Below, one piece after another: positions 49,225 through 56,582 of a stretch of DNA of 56,582 nucleotides (positions within the stretch are counted from its first letter, which is position 1; every line of letters starts with the position of its first letter). The DNA is from Firmicutes bacterium ADurb.Bin248. Its GTDB lineage: Bacteria; Bacillota; Clostridia; Christensenellales; CAG-138. Location: the NCBI GenBank assembly GCA_002069725.1, contig MWBW01000001.1, forward strand, positions 1-56,582. Reading direction: 5' to 3'. The notes under the pieces were generated by a model that was given only the letters and a program-made list of their open reading frames with translations, did no database searches and was not told the origin of the DNA. A program made the position numbers and the translations under genes.

Positions 49225-49623
49225 TTGTTCACGCTCTATAAAATCTATTACGGCGACACGCTCGCCTACCTCGGCCGCACGCGGCAGCCGCTCAAGCGCA
49301 GGCTCCACGGCCATTTCTTCAAGAAAAAGCTGCATAAGGCCATCGACATATCCCGCGTCACGCGCATCGAATCCGCGGTGTTTTCGACCTGCGCGGATAT
49401 GTATTTATACGAGATCTATTACATCAACAAGCTGCACCCTCTGCTCAACCGCGACGACGCCGCGGACGACGAGCTGAGCGTGGCGCTGCCCGAGGTGGAG
49501 TTCTATGAGTTTCACTGCGACCTGATGGAAAAATGGAAGGCGGAGATCCTGGCCCAAAAAGAGCAGCAGCGCGCGCGGCGCAGGGAGCAAGGGGAGCTTC
49601 GCGCGGCGAAGGCGAAGCAATAG
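49225..49623 (+). CDS. GIY-YIG-like nuclease-fold protein
   Basis: This 132-residue protein starts at TTG 49225 with GGGAGG (49211-49216) 8 bases upstream. The N-terminal half resembles a GIY-YIG domain: LYKIYYGDTLAYLGRTR (residues 4-20) for the GIY-to-YIG hairpin with Arg20, then a helix, Glu63 in YLYEIYYINKL and Asn75. These match the usual catalytic Tyr, Arg, Glu and Asn positions in order. A charged Lys/Glu/Arg helix forms the tail. Whether it cuts DNA or only binds is not shown by the sequence. Confidence 0.65.
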   Translation: MFTLYKIYYGDTLAYLGRTRQPLKRRLHGHFFKKKLHKAIDISRVTRIESAVFSTCADMYLYEIYYINKLHPLLNRDDAADDELSVALPEVEFYEFHCDLMEKWKAEILAQKEQQRARRREQGELRAAKAKQ

Positions 49624-49759
49624 GGCATGCGCGGCTTATCCCGCGCCGCCCGCCGGATGTTGCGCGCGTTGTGAAAACGCACATTGCTTATATCGGGGCC
49701 GGAGGGACATGATACCGTTATCCCGTTTCGCGCTCCGCACGCGGGGAAAGGAGCTTACG

Positions 49760-50245
49760 ATGACGCAGGACGAAATCTTCATGGCCCGCGCGCTCGCGCT
49801 TGCGGCGCAGGCGGCCCGGGAGGGCGACGAGCCGTTCGGCGCGGTGCTGGTGCGGGACGGGCGGATCGTCGCGGAAGGCAAAAACCGAATCCATACGCGG
49901 CACGATCCGACGTATCACGCGGAGCTGGGGCTCGTGCGCGATTACTGCGCCGCGAGCGGCGTCACGGAGCTTTCCGGCTGCACGCTCTATTCGAGCTGCG
50001 AGCCCTGCTTCATGTGCGCGGGCGCGCTCGTATGGGCGCGATTGGGGCGGCTCGTGTTCGGCGCGTACGACAGGGACTATTGCGCCATACGCGGCTTCGT
50101 ACCCAACGATTGCAGCAAGCTCATATTCGACCTGAGCCCCGCCGCGCCGGAAGCCGCGGGCGGCGTGCTGCGCGCCGAGGGCGTCGCGCTGCTCGAGAGC
50201 TACTTCGATCCCGCGCGAGGCGCCCTTCCCGCGCGCCGTCCCTGA
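49760..50245 (+). CDS. Zinc-dependent nucleoside/nucleobase deaminase (guanine or cytidine deaminase-like)
   Basis: This is a 161-residue cytoplasmic enzyme of the cytidine-deaminase fold. Zinc ligands and proton shuttle are visible as His53-Ala-Glu55 and Pro82-Cys83-x-x-Cys86 (SSCEPCFMCAGAL). The EPFGAVLVRDG strand and the 160-residue length fit the guanine deaminase/TadA branch more than blasticidin or cytidine deaminases, but the substrate cannot be fixed by eye. ATG 49760 has AAAGGAG (49747-49753) 6 bases upstream. A terminator-like hairpin follows. Confidence 0.85.
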   Translation: MTQDEIFMARALALAAQAAREGDEPFGAVLVRDGRIVAEGKNRIHTRHDPTYHAELGLVRDYCAASGVTELSGCTLYSSCEPCFMCAGALVWARLGRLVFGAYDRDYCAIRGFVPNDCSKLIFDLSPAAPEAAGGVLRAEGVALLESYFDPARGALPARRP

Positions 50246-50263
50246 TCTCCCTTCTACCAAAAC

Positions 50264-50292
50264 CGCGGCCGCCCGTTCCCGGAGCGGCCGCG
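50264..50292. terminator. Bidirectional terminator-like hairpin
   Basis: CGCGGCCGC (50264-50272) and GCGGCCGCG (50284-50292) form a perfect 9-bp stem with an 11-base loop, then CTTATTCTT. On the minus strand the stem is followed by GTTTTGG. It separates the plus-strand deaminase and the convergent zinc-ribbon gene. Confidence 0.7.
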
Positions 50293-50316
50293 CTTATTCT
50301 TATCGATCAGCGGAAA

Positions 50317-50496
50317 TCATATCAGCCTGCACGGCTTATACACCTCGCCGCAGCGGGGGCACTTGAACTCGGTGTTCGCGTTTTTGTGGGAATGACGCGG
50401 CAACAGCGCGGCCTCGCCGCATCTGGGGCAAGGCGTCCGCTTCCCGCGGATCAGGTCGAGCGCGAGCTCGCGCGTGAGGTTCGTGTTCGTCGGCAT
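50317..50496 (-). CDS. Small zinc-ribbon protein
   Basis: This is a 59-residue protein. Two CPRCG knuckles about 23 residues apart form a zinc ribbon of the kind found in nucleic-acid-binding or regulatory proteins. The ATG at 50496 (MPTNTNLTREL) is chosen because AAGGAG lies 7 bases upstream; a longer in-frame start has no such site. The Arg/Lys-rich composition suggests nucleic-acid contact. Function unknown. Confidence 0.65.
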   Translation of the reverse strand: MPTNTNLTRELALDLIRGKRTPCPRCGEAALLPRHSHKNANTEFKCPRCGEVYKPCRLI

Positions 50497-50568
50497 GGCG
50501 CGCTCCTTGTTTGCAGGATTCACAGAACCGCTTCGCCCGGCGCGGGCGCGGAACGGGCGGGACGCGCC

Positions 50569-51180
50569 CTATTTGATGCGCGCCAGATGCGCGCAGTCGT
50601 TGAACGTATGGAGCCGTATCCGGCCGTCGTCCTTCGCGGCGACGACGGTGATGGAGCAGTTCTCCAGCGGGTCGCCCAGAAGGAAGCGCTTTTGCTGGGG
50701 AAGCCCGAGCAGCCCGCAGAGCATGCAACGGATGATACCTCCGTGGCAGACGAGGGCGGCGCGTTCCCGCGTGCTTTGCAGCAGCGCTTCGAGCGGCGCG
50801 CGGCAGCGATCCCAAACATCCCACCCGCACTCGCCTTCGGGATAGGGCAGATCCTCCTCGTGCTTTTCCCACTGCGCGCGCAGCTTGGGATAGTCGCTCC
50901 AGCTTGCGCCGCGGTACAGCGCGCCCATGTCGATTTCGCGAAAGCGCGGCTCGAGCCCGACCTCTATGCCCCTGCCCTCGGCGAGTATGCGCGCGGTATG
51001 GACCGCCCTTCGCAGGTCGCTCGATTCAACGCGTTCGAATCGGATGTCGCGGCAGCGCGCGGCAAGCGCCCGCGCCTGGCGGACGCCCCTGTCGGAGAGC
51101 GCGGGGTCGGCCGTCATCTTCTCGGGGTTGAAGGCATACTCCTGCCGCGTCTCCCCGTGCCGTATGAGCCACAGTTCCAC
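50569..51180 (-). CDS. Histidine phosphatase family protein (phosphoglycerate-mutase-like)
   Basis: This 203-residue enzyme starts at a GTG (51180) with AAGGGGG about 7 bases upstream. The RHG signature is Arg7-His8-Gly9, with Arg57 in SSDLRRAV, Glu82 and the second catalytic His146 in LVCHGG, so the phosphohistidine active site is complete. Substrates in this family range from phosphoglycerate and alpha-ribazole phosphate to fructose bisphosphate; nothing here selects one. The SWIM gene ends 60 bases upstream on the same strand, so they may share a transcript. Confidence 0.9.
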   Translation of the reverse strand: MELWLIRHGETRQEYAFNPEKMTADPALSDRGVRQARALAARCRDIRFERVESSDLRRAVHTARILAEGRGIEVGLEPRFREIDMGALYRGASWSDYPKLRAQWEKHEEDLPYPEGECGWDVWDRCRAPLEALLQSTRERAALVCHGGIIRCMLCGLLGLPQQKRFLLGDPLENCSITVVAAKDDGRIRLHTFNDCAHLARIK

Positions 51181-51240
51181 GATGCATCCCCCTTGCGCTG
51201 CAAAACGGGCGGCGACGCCGCCCGCGGCGCTCCAGCCCCG

Positions 51241-52965
51241 TTACACTCTCGATAATTCGTCCAGGAACGCGGGCTTCTTCGGATATTTTTCGGCGAGCGC
51301 GCGCCTGACCGCCTCCGCCTGCTCCCTGCCGCCCGCTTTTTTCAAATTGCGGATGATGGCGCAGACGGTTTTGTAATCGTTCCTCGTGCCCGCCCTCTGG
51401 GCCGCAAGCTCGATATACCGGCGGAATATCGCAAACACGGCATCCCTGTGTTCCGGCAGCAGATGCCTGTAAAAACGCGTTACGCGCGAAGCGTCTCTTT
51501 CGACGTACTCTAGCAGCTTTTGCTTTTCGCCTTCCTCGATCAGAATGTCCGCGTATACGGAAAGGCCCGTCCTTTGCGCATCCTCCAGCGAACGTATGAC
51601 GCCGGGGTAAATATTGAGCCACTCCGCCGTGCCGTAGGTCTTTTTGAGCTCATGGTAATGCGGGAAGCTGCCGCCCAATATGAAGTCCACGGCCAGTTTG
51701 CGCAGCTCTTCGATGTTTCCCGCAAGGCGGTATGCCTGAAAACGATATTCCTTCCACCGCGTTATTATGCCGGGCTTGTCCTGATCCTGCTCCTCCCCGG
51801 CCAGCGCGAGGCCGACGGCTTCGGCGTAAGCCCCGGATCCAATCGCGGATTCAATCGCTATTTGCCGGAATTTGGAATATCCGAGGCGCTCCCGGATAAA
51901 CGCCGCCGCGCGGTCTTCGCCGTCCAGCTTTTCGATCATCCGATAGCGAATCATCTCGAGCTGTTCCTCGAAGTATTCGCGATCCCACGCGCTTCTCTTG
52001 ATCGCGTCGCGCATGGACGTCAGCGTTTCCTCCAGCCTCGCGCGAAGCGCCGGCTCATGCAGGACAAGCTCGGCGCACGCTTGGAGCAGCGCGAGGCGCT
52101 TTTCGCTTTCGTTGCGATAAATGGGGAGCGCGCTTTCCCCGCTCAGCAGTTCGAACAGCTTCTCCCGCTCGACAGGCGAGAGGCTTTGCGCACACGCGGC
52201 TTTCCGGATCAGGTCGAAGGCGCATTCGACCGTGTCTCCGACGTACCCGTCGGAATCGTCCGAGCCGTCGAGCAGAACCGTGACCTCGCGGATCGCGCAC
52301 AACGCCAGCGCCGCGGCGCGCAAGGGCTGCTCCGCGTCAGCAAGTTCCCGCGCGCCGTCAAGCACCTGATCCGCGCCCGCGAGCGCGTCGCCCATCCGGT
52401 CGTAATCGACGAAGCCGTCCTGATCCGCGTTCCTTTTGACGCATGCGCGGATGAGCGCGGCGGCATTGCGGACCTCGTCCTTCGCGTCGCGAGCGCCCAG
52501 GCGCGGTTTGATACGCCGCGCGATCTCGGTATGCTCCGAGGCGATTTCGCAAACCAGGCGGATCGGATCTTCTTTGTTCTGTCCGCCGAGAAGCTCCGTG
52601 ATGTCTGCGCGCAGACTGTTCTTTTCGCGCGAAGCCGGACGCGGTTTCGCGGTGCCGCCGCGCATCGCTTTCGTCTGCCCGCCTTCCGCTTTCCCTTCCT
52701 TGAGCGCCCGCAGCGCCAGCAGGGCGGCGGCCTGATGCTTGCAGTACGCGCCCAGATTGTACGGACAGTCGCACACCGTATAGGCGACGCCTCCCTGCCC
52801 GTCCAGCTCAACATCGACCGTATAGGTTTCCGACCCCCGCACCTCGGCCTGATAAACGCCGTCGCCCATCTCTCTAAGGGAAACGACGGCTCCGCTTTTA
52901 TAATAATCGCGGCCCCTTTTCAGGATGGCGGGTTCGATATGCTGTTCGAAGTCGTCGAGATTCAT
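51241..52965 (-). CDS. SWIM zinc-finger protein with long helical repeat tail
   Basis: This is a 574-residue protein. An N-terminal SWIM finger has Cys65-x-Cys67 and Cys75-x-His77 (VCDCPYNLGAYCKHQ). It follows the usual preceding strands (ILKRGRDYYKSGAVV). The remaining roughly 480 residues are helical repeats. SWIM proteins bind DNA or partners and are often next to SNF2 helicases; no helicase gene is seen here. ATG 52965 with GGAGG 9 bases upstream is preferred over an in-frame ATG at 52998. Confidence 0.88.
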   Translation of the reverse strand: MNLDDFEQHIEPAILKRGRDYYKSGAVVSLREMGDGVYQAEVRGSETYTVDVELDGQGGVAYTVCDCPYNLGAYCKHQAAALLALRALKEGKAEGGQTKAMRGGTAKPRPASREKNSLRADITELLGGQNKEDPIRLVCEIASEHTEIARRIKPRLGARDAKDEVRNAAALIRACVKRNADQDGFVDYDRMGDALAGADQVLDGARELADAEQPLRAAALALCAIREVTVLLDGSDDSDGYVGDTVECAFDLIRKAACAQSLSPVEREKLFELLSGESALPIYRNESEKRLALLQACAELVLHEPALRARLEETLTSMRDAIKRSAWDREYFEEQLEMIRYRMIEKLDGEDRAAAFIRERLGYSKFRQIAIESAIGSGAYAEAVGLALAGEEQDQDKPGIITRWKEYRFQAYRLAGNIEELRKLAVDFILGGSFPHYHELKKTYGTAEWLNIYPGVIRSLEDAQRTGLSVYADILIEEGEKQKLLEYVERDASRVTRFYRHLLPEHRDAVFAIFRRYIELAAQRAGTRNDYKTVCAIIRNLKKAGGREQAEAVRRALAEKYPKKPAFLDELSRV

Positions 52966-53070
52966 CCGGATGCTCCTCCGCGTCCCCGCGCTCTGCATCG
53001 GGCGGGCCGGCCAATGCCCCGCCGGGCGGATGCGCGATCTGAATATTCATGCGAAGCGCCCGTTTCCCGC

Positions 53071-53886
53071 TCAGCTTGCCTTGAGCTTGAAGTAAACGAC
53101 CGTGGGGTTGGTCTTGTCCCGCTCCATGTCGAACATCTGCAGCGACACCACGAACGGCAGGAAGGTCTTGTAGCCGAAGTTGCGCGCGTCGAAATCCGGG
53201 AAGCTCTTGCCCAGCAGGTCCGCGAGCTTCGAGGCGATGATCCTGCCGTCGTTGTCGGCGTTCTGCTCCGCGATGTCGCCGAGCGCGGCCTTGATGGCCT
53301 CGAGGTCGGAGCCGTTGGGTTCATTCGGGCCGGACTCCTTTTCGGGCGGCTTCGCGCTTGCCTGCTGGCGGGAGGCCTTCTCCTCCGCGCCGTTGGACTT
53401 CTTGCCCGCGCCGCTCTGCTGGCGCTTTTTCGTGCCCGCACCGCTCGCGGCGTGATACAAAAGGTCGAGGTAGGCGAACTTGTTGCAGGCGGAAATGAAC
53501 GAGCGCGGCGTCTTCTGCTCGCCCATGCCCAGCACGTACACCTCGCTCTCGCGAAGGCGCGTGGCGAGGCGCGTGAAGTCGCTGTCCGAGGACACGATGC
53601 AAAAGCAGTTGAGCTTGCCGGTATACAAAAGATCCATGGCGTCGATGATGAGCGACGAATCCGAGGAGTTCTTGCCGCTCGCGTTGTTGTATTGCTGGAT
53701 GGGCTGTATGGAGTTGTCGAGCACCGTGTCGCGCCAGGCGCCCATCTGCGTGCTTGTCCAGTTGCCGTAGATGCGCTTGTAGATCACGTTGCCCAAAGCG
53801 TTCGCCTCGTTCAAAATGACCCCGATGTATTTGCTCGCGATGTTCTCCGCGTCGATGAGCACGGCGAGCTTCATTTCCTTTTCCAT
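53071..53886 (-). CDS. NYN (PIN-like) domain protein with C-terminal LOTUS/OST-HTH domain
   Basis: This is a 271-residue protein. The N-terminal NYN nuclease fold (about 5-150) shows Asp12 in AVLIDAENI, Asp76 and Asp82 in NSSDSSLIIDAMDLL and the CIVSSDSDFTRLATRLRE segment with Asp101/Asp103. That gives a full acidic metal site for RNA cleavage. A low-complexity Ser/Lys/Glu linker (about 150-190) leads to an OST-HTH/LOTUS domain (about 192-268; DLLGKSFPDFDARNFGYKTF), which binds RNA G-quadruplex or partners in other systems. ATG 53886 has AAGGAG 7-8 bases upstream. It probably acts on RNA in the cytoplasm; the target is unknown. Confidence 0.9.
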   Translation of the reverse strand: MEKEMKLAVLIDAENIASKYIGVILNEANALGNVIYKRIYGNWTSTQMGAWRDTVLDNSIQPIQQYNNASGKNSSDSSLIIDAMDLLYTGKLNCFCIVSSDSDFTRLATRLRESEVYVLGMGEQKTPRSFISACNKFAYLDLLYHAASGAGTKKRQQSGAGKKSNGAEEKASRQQASAKPPEKESGPNEPNGSDLEAIKAALGDIAEQNADNDGRIIASKLADLLGKSFPDFDARNFGYKTFLPFVVSLQMFDMERDKTNPTVVYFKLKAS

Positions 53887-53945
53887 TTTATTTCTCCTTG
53901 TCCGGTCGTGGGGAGCGCTTTGCCTCAGGGGCCGGGGATAATATC

Positions 53946-53951
53946 ATTATA
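53946..53951 (-). promoter_or_regulatory. Candidate -10 box for the NYN-LOTUS gene
   Basis: On the minus strand TATAAT lies 60 bases before the start within a markedly A+T-rich patch (53940-53975). No convincing -35 box is at standard spacing, so only the -10 is proposed. Confidence 0.3.
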
Positions 53952-54096
53952 CCCATATTGTATTTATTATAACATGGGGGGAGGGAAATGGGAAAGGCAG
54001 GTAAATTATGTCCGCTCCTGCCGGCTTCCCCGGCTGTATTCCATCACAACGCTCACGCCCGGAGCGGTTCGAATGCGTTCATGAGAAATCCCCCGC

Positions 54097-55686
54097 TCAA
54101 ACCGGCCGCGGCCTCTTTAATAGCATCCCCGCCAACTCCCCGATCGTTCCCTTTTTTTCCTGATACCTCACTCCCGCGTACCACGTCCCCGTCGGCCTGA
54201 AATCGCCCACCTCGGCGGCGGACAGCTCAAAGAAGTTCCTCTGCGCGGTGAAGAAGTTCGCCTCCTTGCCGACCTCGAGCGTACCGATCCCGTTTTCCTC
54301 GAGCAGCGCCCGCGCGGGGTTCTGCGTGTAGCAGACGAACGCCTCGTAGGGCGTCACGGACTCCTCGGGGAAGTAGAACTCCGTCATGCCGCGCATCTGA
54401 AGATACGGATCGAGGCTCTGCACGGGCGAGTCGGTGGAGCTGCACAGCACCGCGCCGGAGCGAAGCAGAGAGGCGAAGCGAAGGCGCGCTACGATGCTCT
54501 CGTGGGCGTACTGCTCGTAGGTGTGCAGATAGCGCTTGTCGATCCAGGCGTAACCCGGCTGCATCACGACGGCGAACTTGCCCGTGCGGTAGGCGGCGGC
54601 CGTTTCCTCGTTGCCGAACTCCCCATGCTCCACGCGGTGGAAGCGGCCCGAAGTTGTTTTTGCGAGCGCGCGCGAGATGCGCTCAATGGCGCACTCGCCT
54701 ATGGCGTGCGAGGCGATCTGGTAGCCCTTTTCGTCAGCCTCGCGCACCTTTTGATCGACAAATTCCTGAGGATAATAGCATTCGCCCGTCGTCCCCGTAT
54801 CCTTGTAGGGGATTTTGAACGCCGCCGAGTGGGAGCCGATGGAGCCGTCCATCTCCCAGTCCCCGCAGCCGCCGATGCGCGGATGCTTCTGCAAACGCCG
54901 CAGTTTATCGGCGCGGGCGATGTCCATGTATTGGAAGTACATGCGGATGTTGACGCTCATCCTGCGCGCGAGGAAGGCGCAAAGCCTCGTCGTGGGGTCC
55001 TTGGGAGAATCGCCGTTGCCCTCGAGCGCGCCGACGTGGCTGATGCCGAAGGCGGCGCAGGCGTTCTCGAAGTTGGCGACGCCGCGCGCGAGTATTTCCG
55101 GCGTGACGGAGCCCGCGACGACGTCCGTCAGCCTGCCCTGCACGCGCTCGTGCGCCTCGCCAGTGAGCACGCCGGGATGGCCGGCGGGATCGACGCCGAT
55201 CTTCTCGAGCATGCTTGAGGAGTGCGCCGAGGAGTGCCCGTCTATCGTATATACGGCGATGGCGCGGCCGCCCGCCCAGGCGTCGAGCTCCTCGCGCGAG
55301 GGGAGCCTGCGCTCGTCGAGCGCCGAAGGGATGCAGTTGTTCGCCATGAGCACAGCGGTTTTCTTTTTATCCCCGGCGAACGCGCGGATGCGCGCTTCGA
55401 GCCCCGCGAGGTCGTGCGGCTCCACGCGGCCGTTTTCGATGCGGCACGCCTCGAAGCCCGCGGCGAGCAAAACGATGCTCGGCAGCAGATGGACGTGCGC
55501 GTCGATCAGGCAGGGGAAAACGTGCGCCCCGCCGAGAGAAACCTCGCGGCCGCAGCTTTTCGCGGGCGGCTTCCCGTCAAAGAGCGCGGCGACGCGGCCG
55601 TCCTTCACGAGCATGTGGCGGAAGGTTTCGGTTTCGGTGCGCCCGGTGTGGACGACGGCGTCCGTGAAAAGGATGGGCCGCGCCAT
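54097..55686 (-). CDS. Amidohydrolase family protein (YtcJ-like metal-dependent hydrolase)
   Basis: This is a 529-residue cytoplasmic metalloenzyme. Metal ligands appear as His64-x-His66 (IDAHVHLL), later His residues in IASHAIGE and FHRVEHGE, and the Asp in CSSTDSP near residue 425. The C-terminal ALLEENGIGTLEVGKEANFF is typical of the amidohydrolase composite domain. YtcJ-like enzymes hydrolyse N-acyl or amide bonds of varied substrates. The ATG at 55686 lies one base after the permease stop on the same strand, so it is translationally coupled. Together they suggest uptake and breakdown of an amino-acid-like compound. Confidence 0.9.
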   Translation of the reverse strand: MARPILFTDAVVHTGRTETETFRHMLVKDGRVAALFDGKPPAKSCGREVSLGGAHVFPCLIDAHVHLLPSIVLLAAGFEACRIENGRVEPHDLAGLEARIRAFAGDKKKTAVLMANNCIPSALDERRLPSREELDAWAGGRAIAVYTIDGHSSAHSSSMLEKIGVDPAGHPGVLTGEAHERVQGRLTDVVAGSVTPEILARGVANFENACAAFGISHVGALEGNGDSPKDPTTRLCAFLARRMSVNIRMYFQYMDIARADKLRRLQKHPRIGGCGDWEMDGSIGSHSAAFKIPYKDTGTTGECYYPQEFVDQKVREADEKGYQIASHAIGECAIERISRALAKTTSGRFHRVEHGEFGNEETAAAYRTGKFAVVMQPGYAWIDKRYLHTYEQYAHESIVARLRFASLLRSGAVLCSSTDSPVQSLDPYLQMRGMTEFYFPEESVTPYEAFVCYTQNPARALLEENGIGTLEVGKEANFFTAQRNFFELSAAEVGDFRPTGTWYAGVRYQEKKGTIGELAGMLLKRPRPV

Positions 55687-55687
55687 G

Positions 55688-56582
55688 TCAGATCACGCTC
55701 CCCACGCCCATGAGGACATAGGCGAGCACGGTGAGGATCTGGAAAACTCCGCCGCCGTATCTGCCCAGCATCGTGCCCTCGACCTCGCGCCGCGCGTTGC
55801 GGTAGGCGGGCACGACCATCACCGCCACGATGATGGCGATCGCGCCGCCCGCGACCTCGAGAAAATCGATGAAACCGCCGACGCCCAGAAGCGAGAGTAT
55901 CAGCGAGGGCAGCGTCGCGAACAGCCAGCAGAGCCTGTGGTCGAGCTTGAGCTGCTCCTTGACGATATCCCCGAGCGCGAGGGAAATCGACCAATAGGTC
56001 GTGATCATCGCGAGCACCGTGAACGCCCCGCCCGCGACCTGCGCCCACGCGCCTATGCCGCGGCTCCAACCCGTCATGACGACCTCGGTCACCTCGTCCG
56101 AGGCGGCGAGAGCGCACAGCGAGATCACGACGATCAGGATGAAGTTGTTCATCAATCCCCAGAATACGGCCTTCTTGATCTTGTTCGCGTCCCCCTCGAG
56201 CCCTTCGACCGCCTGCGGGATCGAGAAGAACGCGGAGAACGAGAACATCGCCATGCCGAAGTACGACAGCGCGTCCGCGGCCAAGCCCGGGCGCACGGGC
56301 AGCGGCTTTGGCGGCACGAGCAAGGAACTGATCGCGAGCGCGCCGATCAGGATGAATATGGCCGTGACCGCGATCTTCTCCGATACGCCCACAGCCTTGA
56401 GGCCGAAGAGCACCACCGACGCGGCTGCGACATAGAACACAAGCTTCGCGACGACGGCGGGGAGCGCCGGGAATATGCCCACGATCACCTCGGCGGCGCC
56501 CGCGACGTAGGCCGCGAGGTTCGTCACGAGCACCACGGCCATGAGCGCGAAGAAGGCGATCGTTAGCGGCAGCTTCGCCTTT
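55688..56582 (-). CDS. Amino-acid permease-like transporter, 5' end outside window
   Basis: The frame is open to the right edge, so the N-terminus is missing; at least 298 codons are present. Eight or so hydrophobic helices are visible (for example LVFYVAAASVVLFGLKAVGV and IAVTAIFILIGALAISSLLV). The segment FGMAMFSFSAFFSIPQAVE carries a broken helix typical of the APC or aromatic amino-acid permease fold. It ends directly before the amidohydrolase start. The substrate cannot be told; the coupling suggests that it imports the hydrolase substrate. Confidence 0.85.
   Translation of the reverse strand, partial: KAKLPLTIAFFALMAVVLVTNLAAYVAGAAEVIVGIFPALPAVVAKLVFYVAAASVVLFGLKAVGVSEKIAVTAIFILIGALAISSLLVPPKPLPVRPGLAADALSYFGMAMFSFSAFFSIPQAVEGLEGDANKIKKAVFWGLMNNFILIVVISLCALAASDEVTEVVMTGWSRGIGAWAQVAGGAFTVLAMITTYWSISLALGDIVKEQLKLDHRLCWLFATLPSLILSLLGVGGFIDFLEVAGGAIAIIVAVMVVPAYRNARREVEGTMLGRYGGGVFQILTVLAYVLMGVGSVI

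Noticed and set aside
51520..54084. Plus-strand frame of 854 codons opposite the SWIM and NYN genes
   Set aside because: It is antisense to two genes with clear domains and catalytic residues, has no start site and has no protein-like features.

Overview
The window looks like a chromosomal segment of a Gram-positive, Clostridia-like anaerobe. The evidence is strong GGAGG-type ribosome binding sites throughout, GTG/TTG starts, an LPXTG cell-wall sorting signal with a Gram-positive tripartite end, an ECF sigma/anti-sigma pair with its own ECF-type promoter, and a module of large serine recombinases typical of Firmicutes conjugative elements. The genus cannot be named from the sequence. No tRNA, rRNA or CRISPR array was recognised.

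Left part (1-3372): the 3' part of a very large beta-strand-rich protein that runs off the left edge, followed by a start-less remnant reading frame and a run of hairpins.

Mobile-element module (about 3480-12430): a sigma-70 region-4-like regulator and its terminator, then about 480 bases with no credible gene but many hairpins (candidate structured RNA), then a tight plus-strand run. The run contains a resolvase domain lacking the catalytic serine, a 53-aa protein, a full serine recombinase, a recombinase lacking the catalytic domain, a second full serine recombinase, a 59-aa recombinase stub, and small accessory proteins including a DUF4314 protein. No relaxase, coupling protein or type IV secretion gene is visible, so this is one end of an element or a decayed one. 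A HEAT-like protein and a decayed minus-strand frame follow.

Intermediate part (12503-17966): an AraC-type regulator with a beta-sandwich-like tail, a pyridoxamine-oxidase-like protein, a structured intergenic region, the ECF sigma/anti-sigma operon, and an unusual HD-phosphohydrolase plus CHAP fusion.

Centre (18114-48189): a clear sigma-A-type promoter precedes a membrane-anchored TPR protein and then a single uninterrupted 28.5-kb gene for a 9,504-residue surface protein. That protein has a signal peptide, RTX-like nonapeptides, B-repeat-like modules, thousands of residues of Gly/Ala/Val repeats resembling those of LktA-type giant adhesins, a Trp/Lys amphipathic segment, a coiled coil and a C-terminal LPQTG anchor. 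The two genes share orientation and are 55 bases apart, so the TPR protein may serve the giant protein. No sortase gene is in the window.

Right part (48209-56582): ordinary-looking housekeeping or accessory genes on both strands. These are a DUF3892 protein, an ASCH-domain protein, a GIY-YIG-like protein, a cytidine/guanine-deaminase-like enzyme, a zinc-ribbon protein, a histidine phosphatase, a SWIM zinc-finger protein, an NYN-LOTUS protein, and an amidohydrolase coupled to a permease that runs off the right edge.
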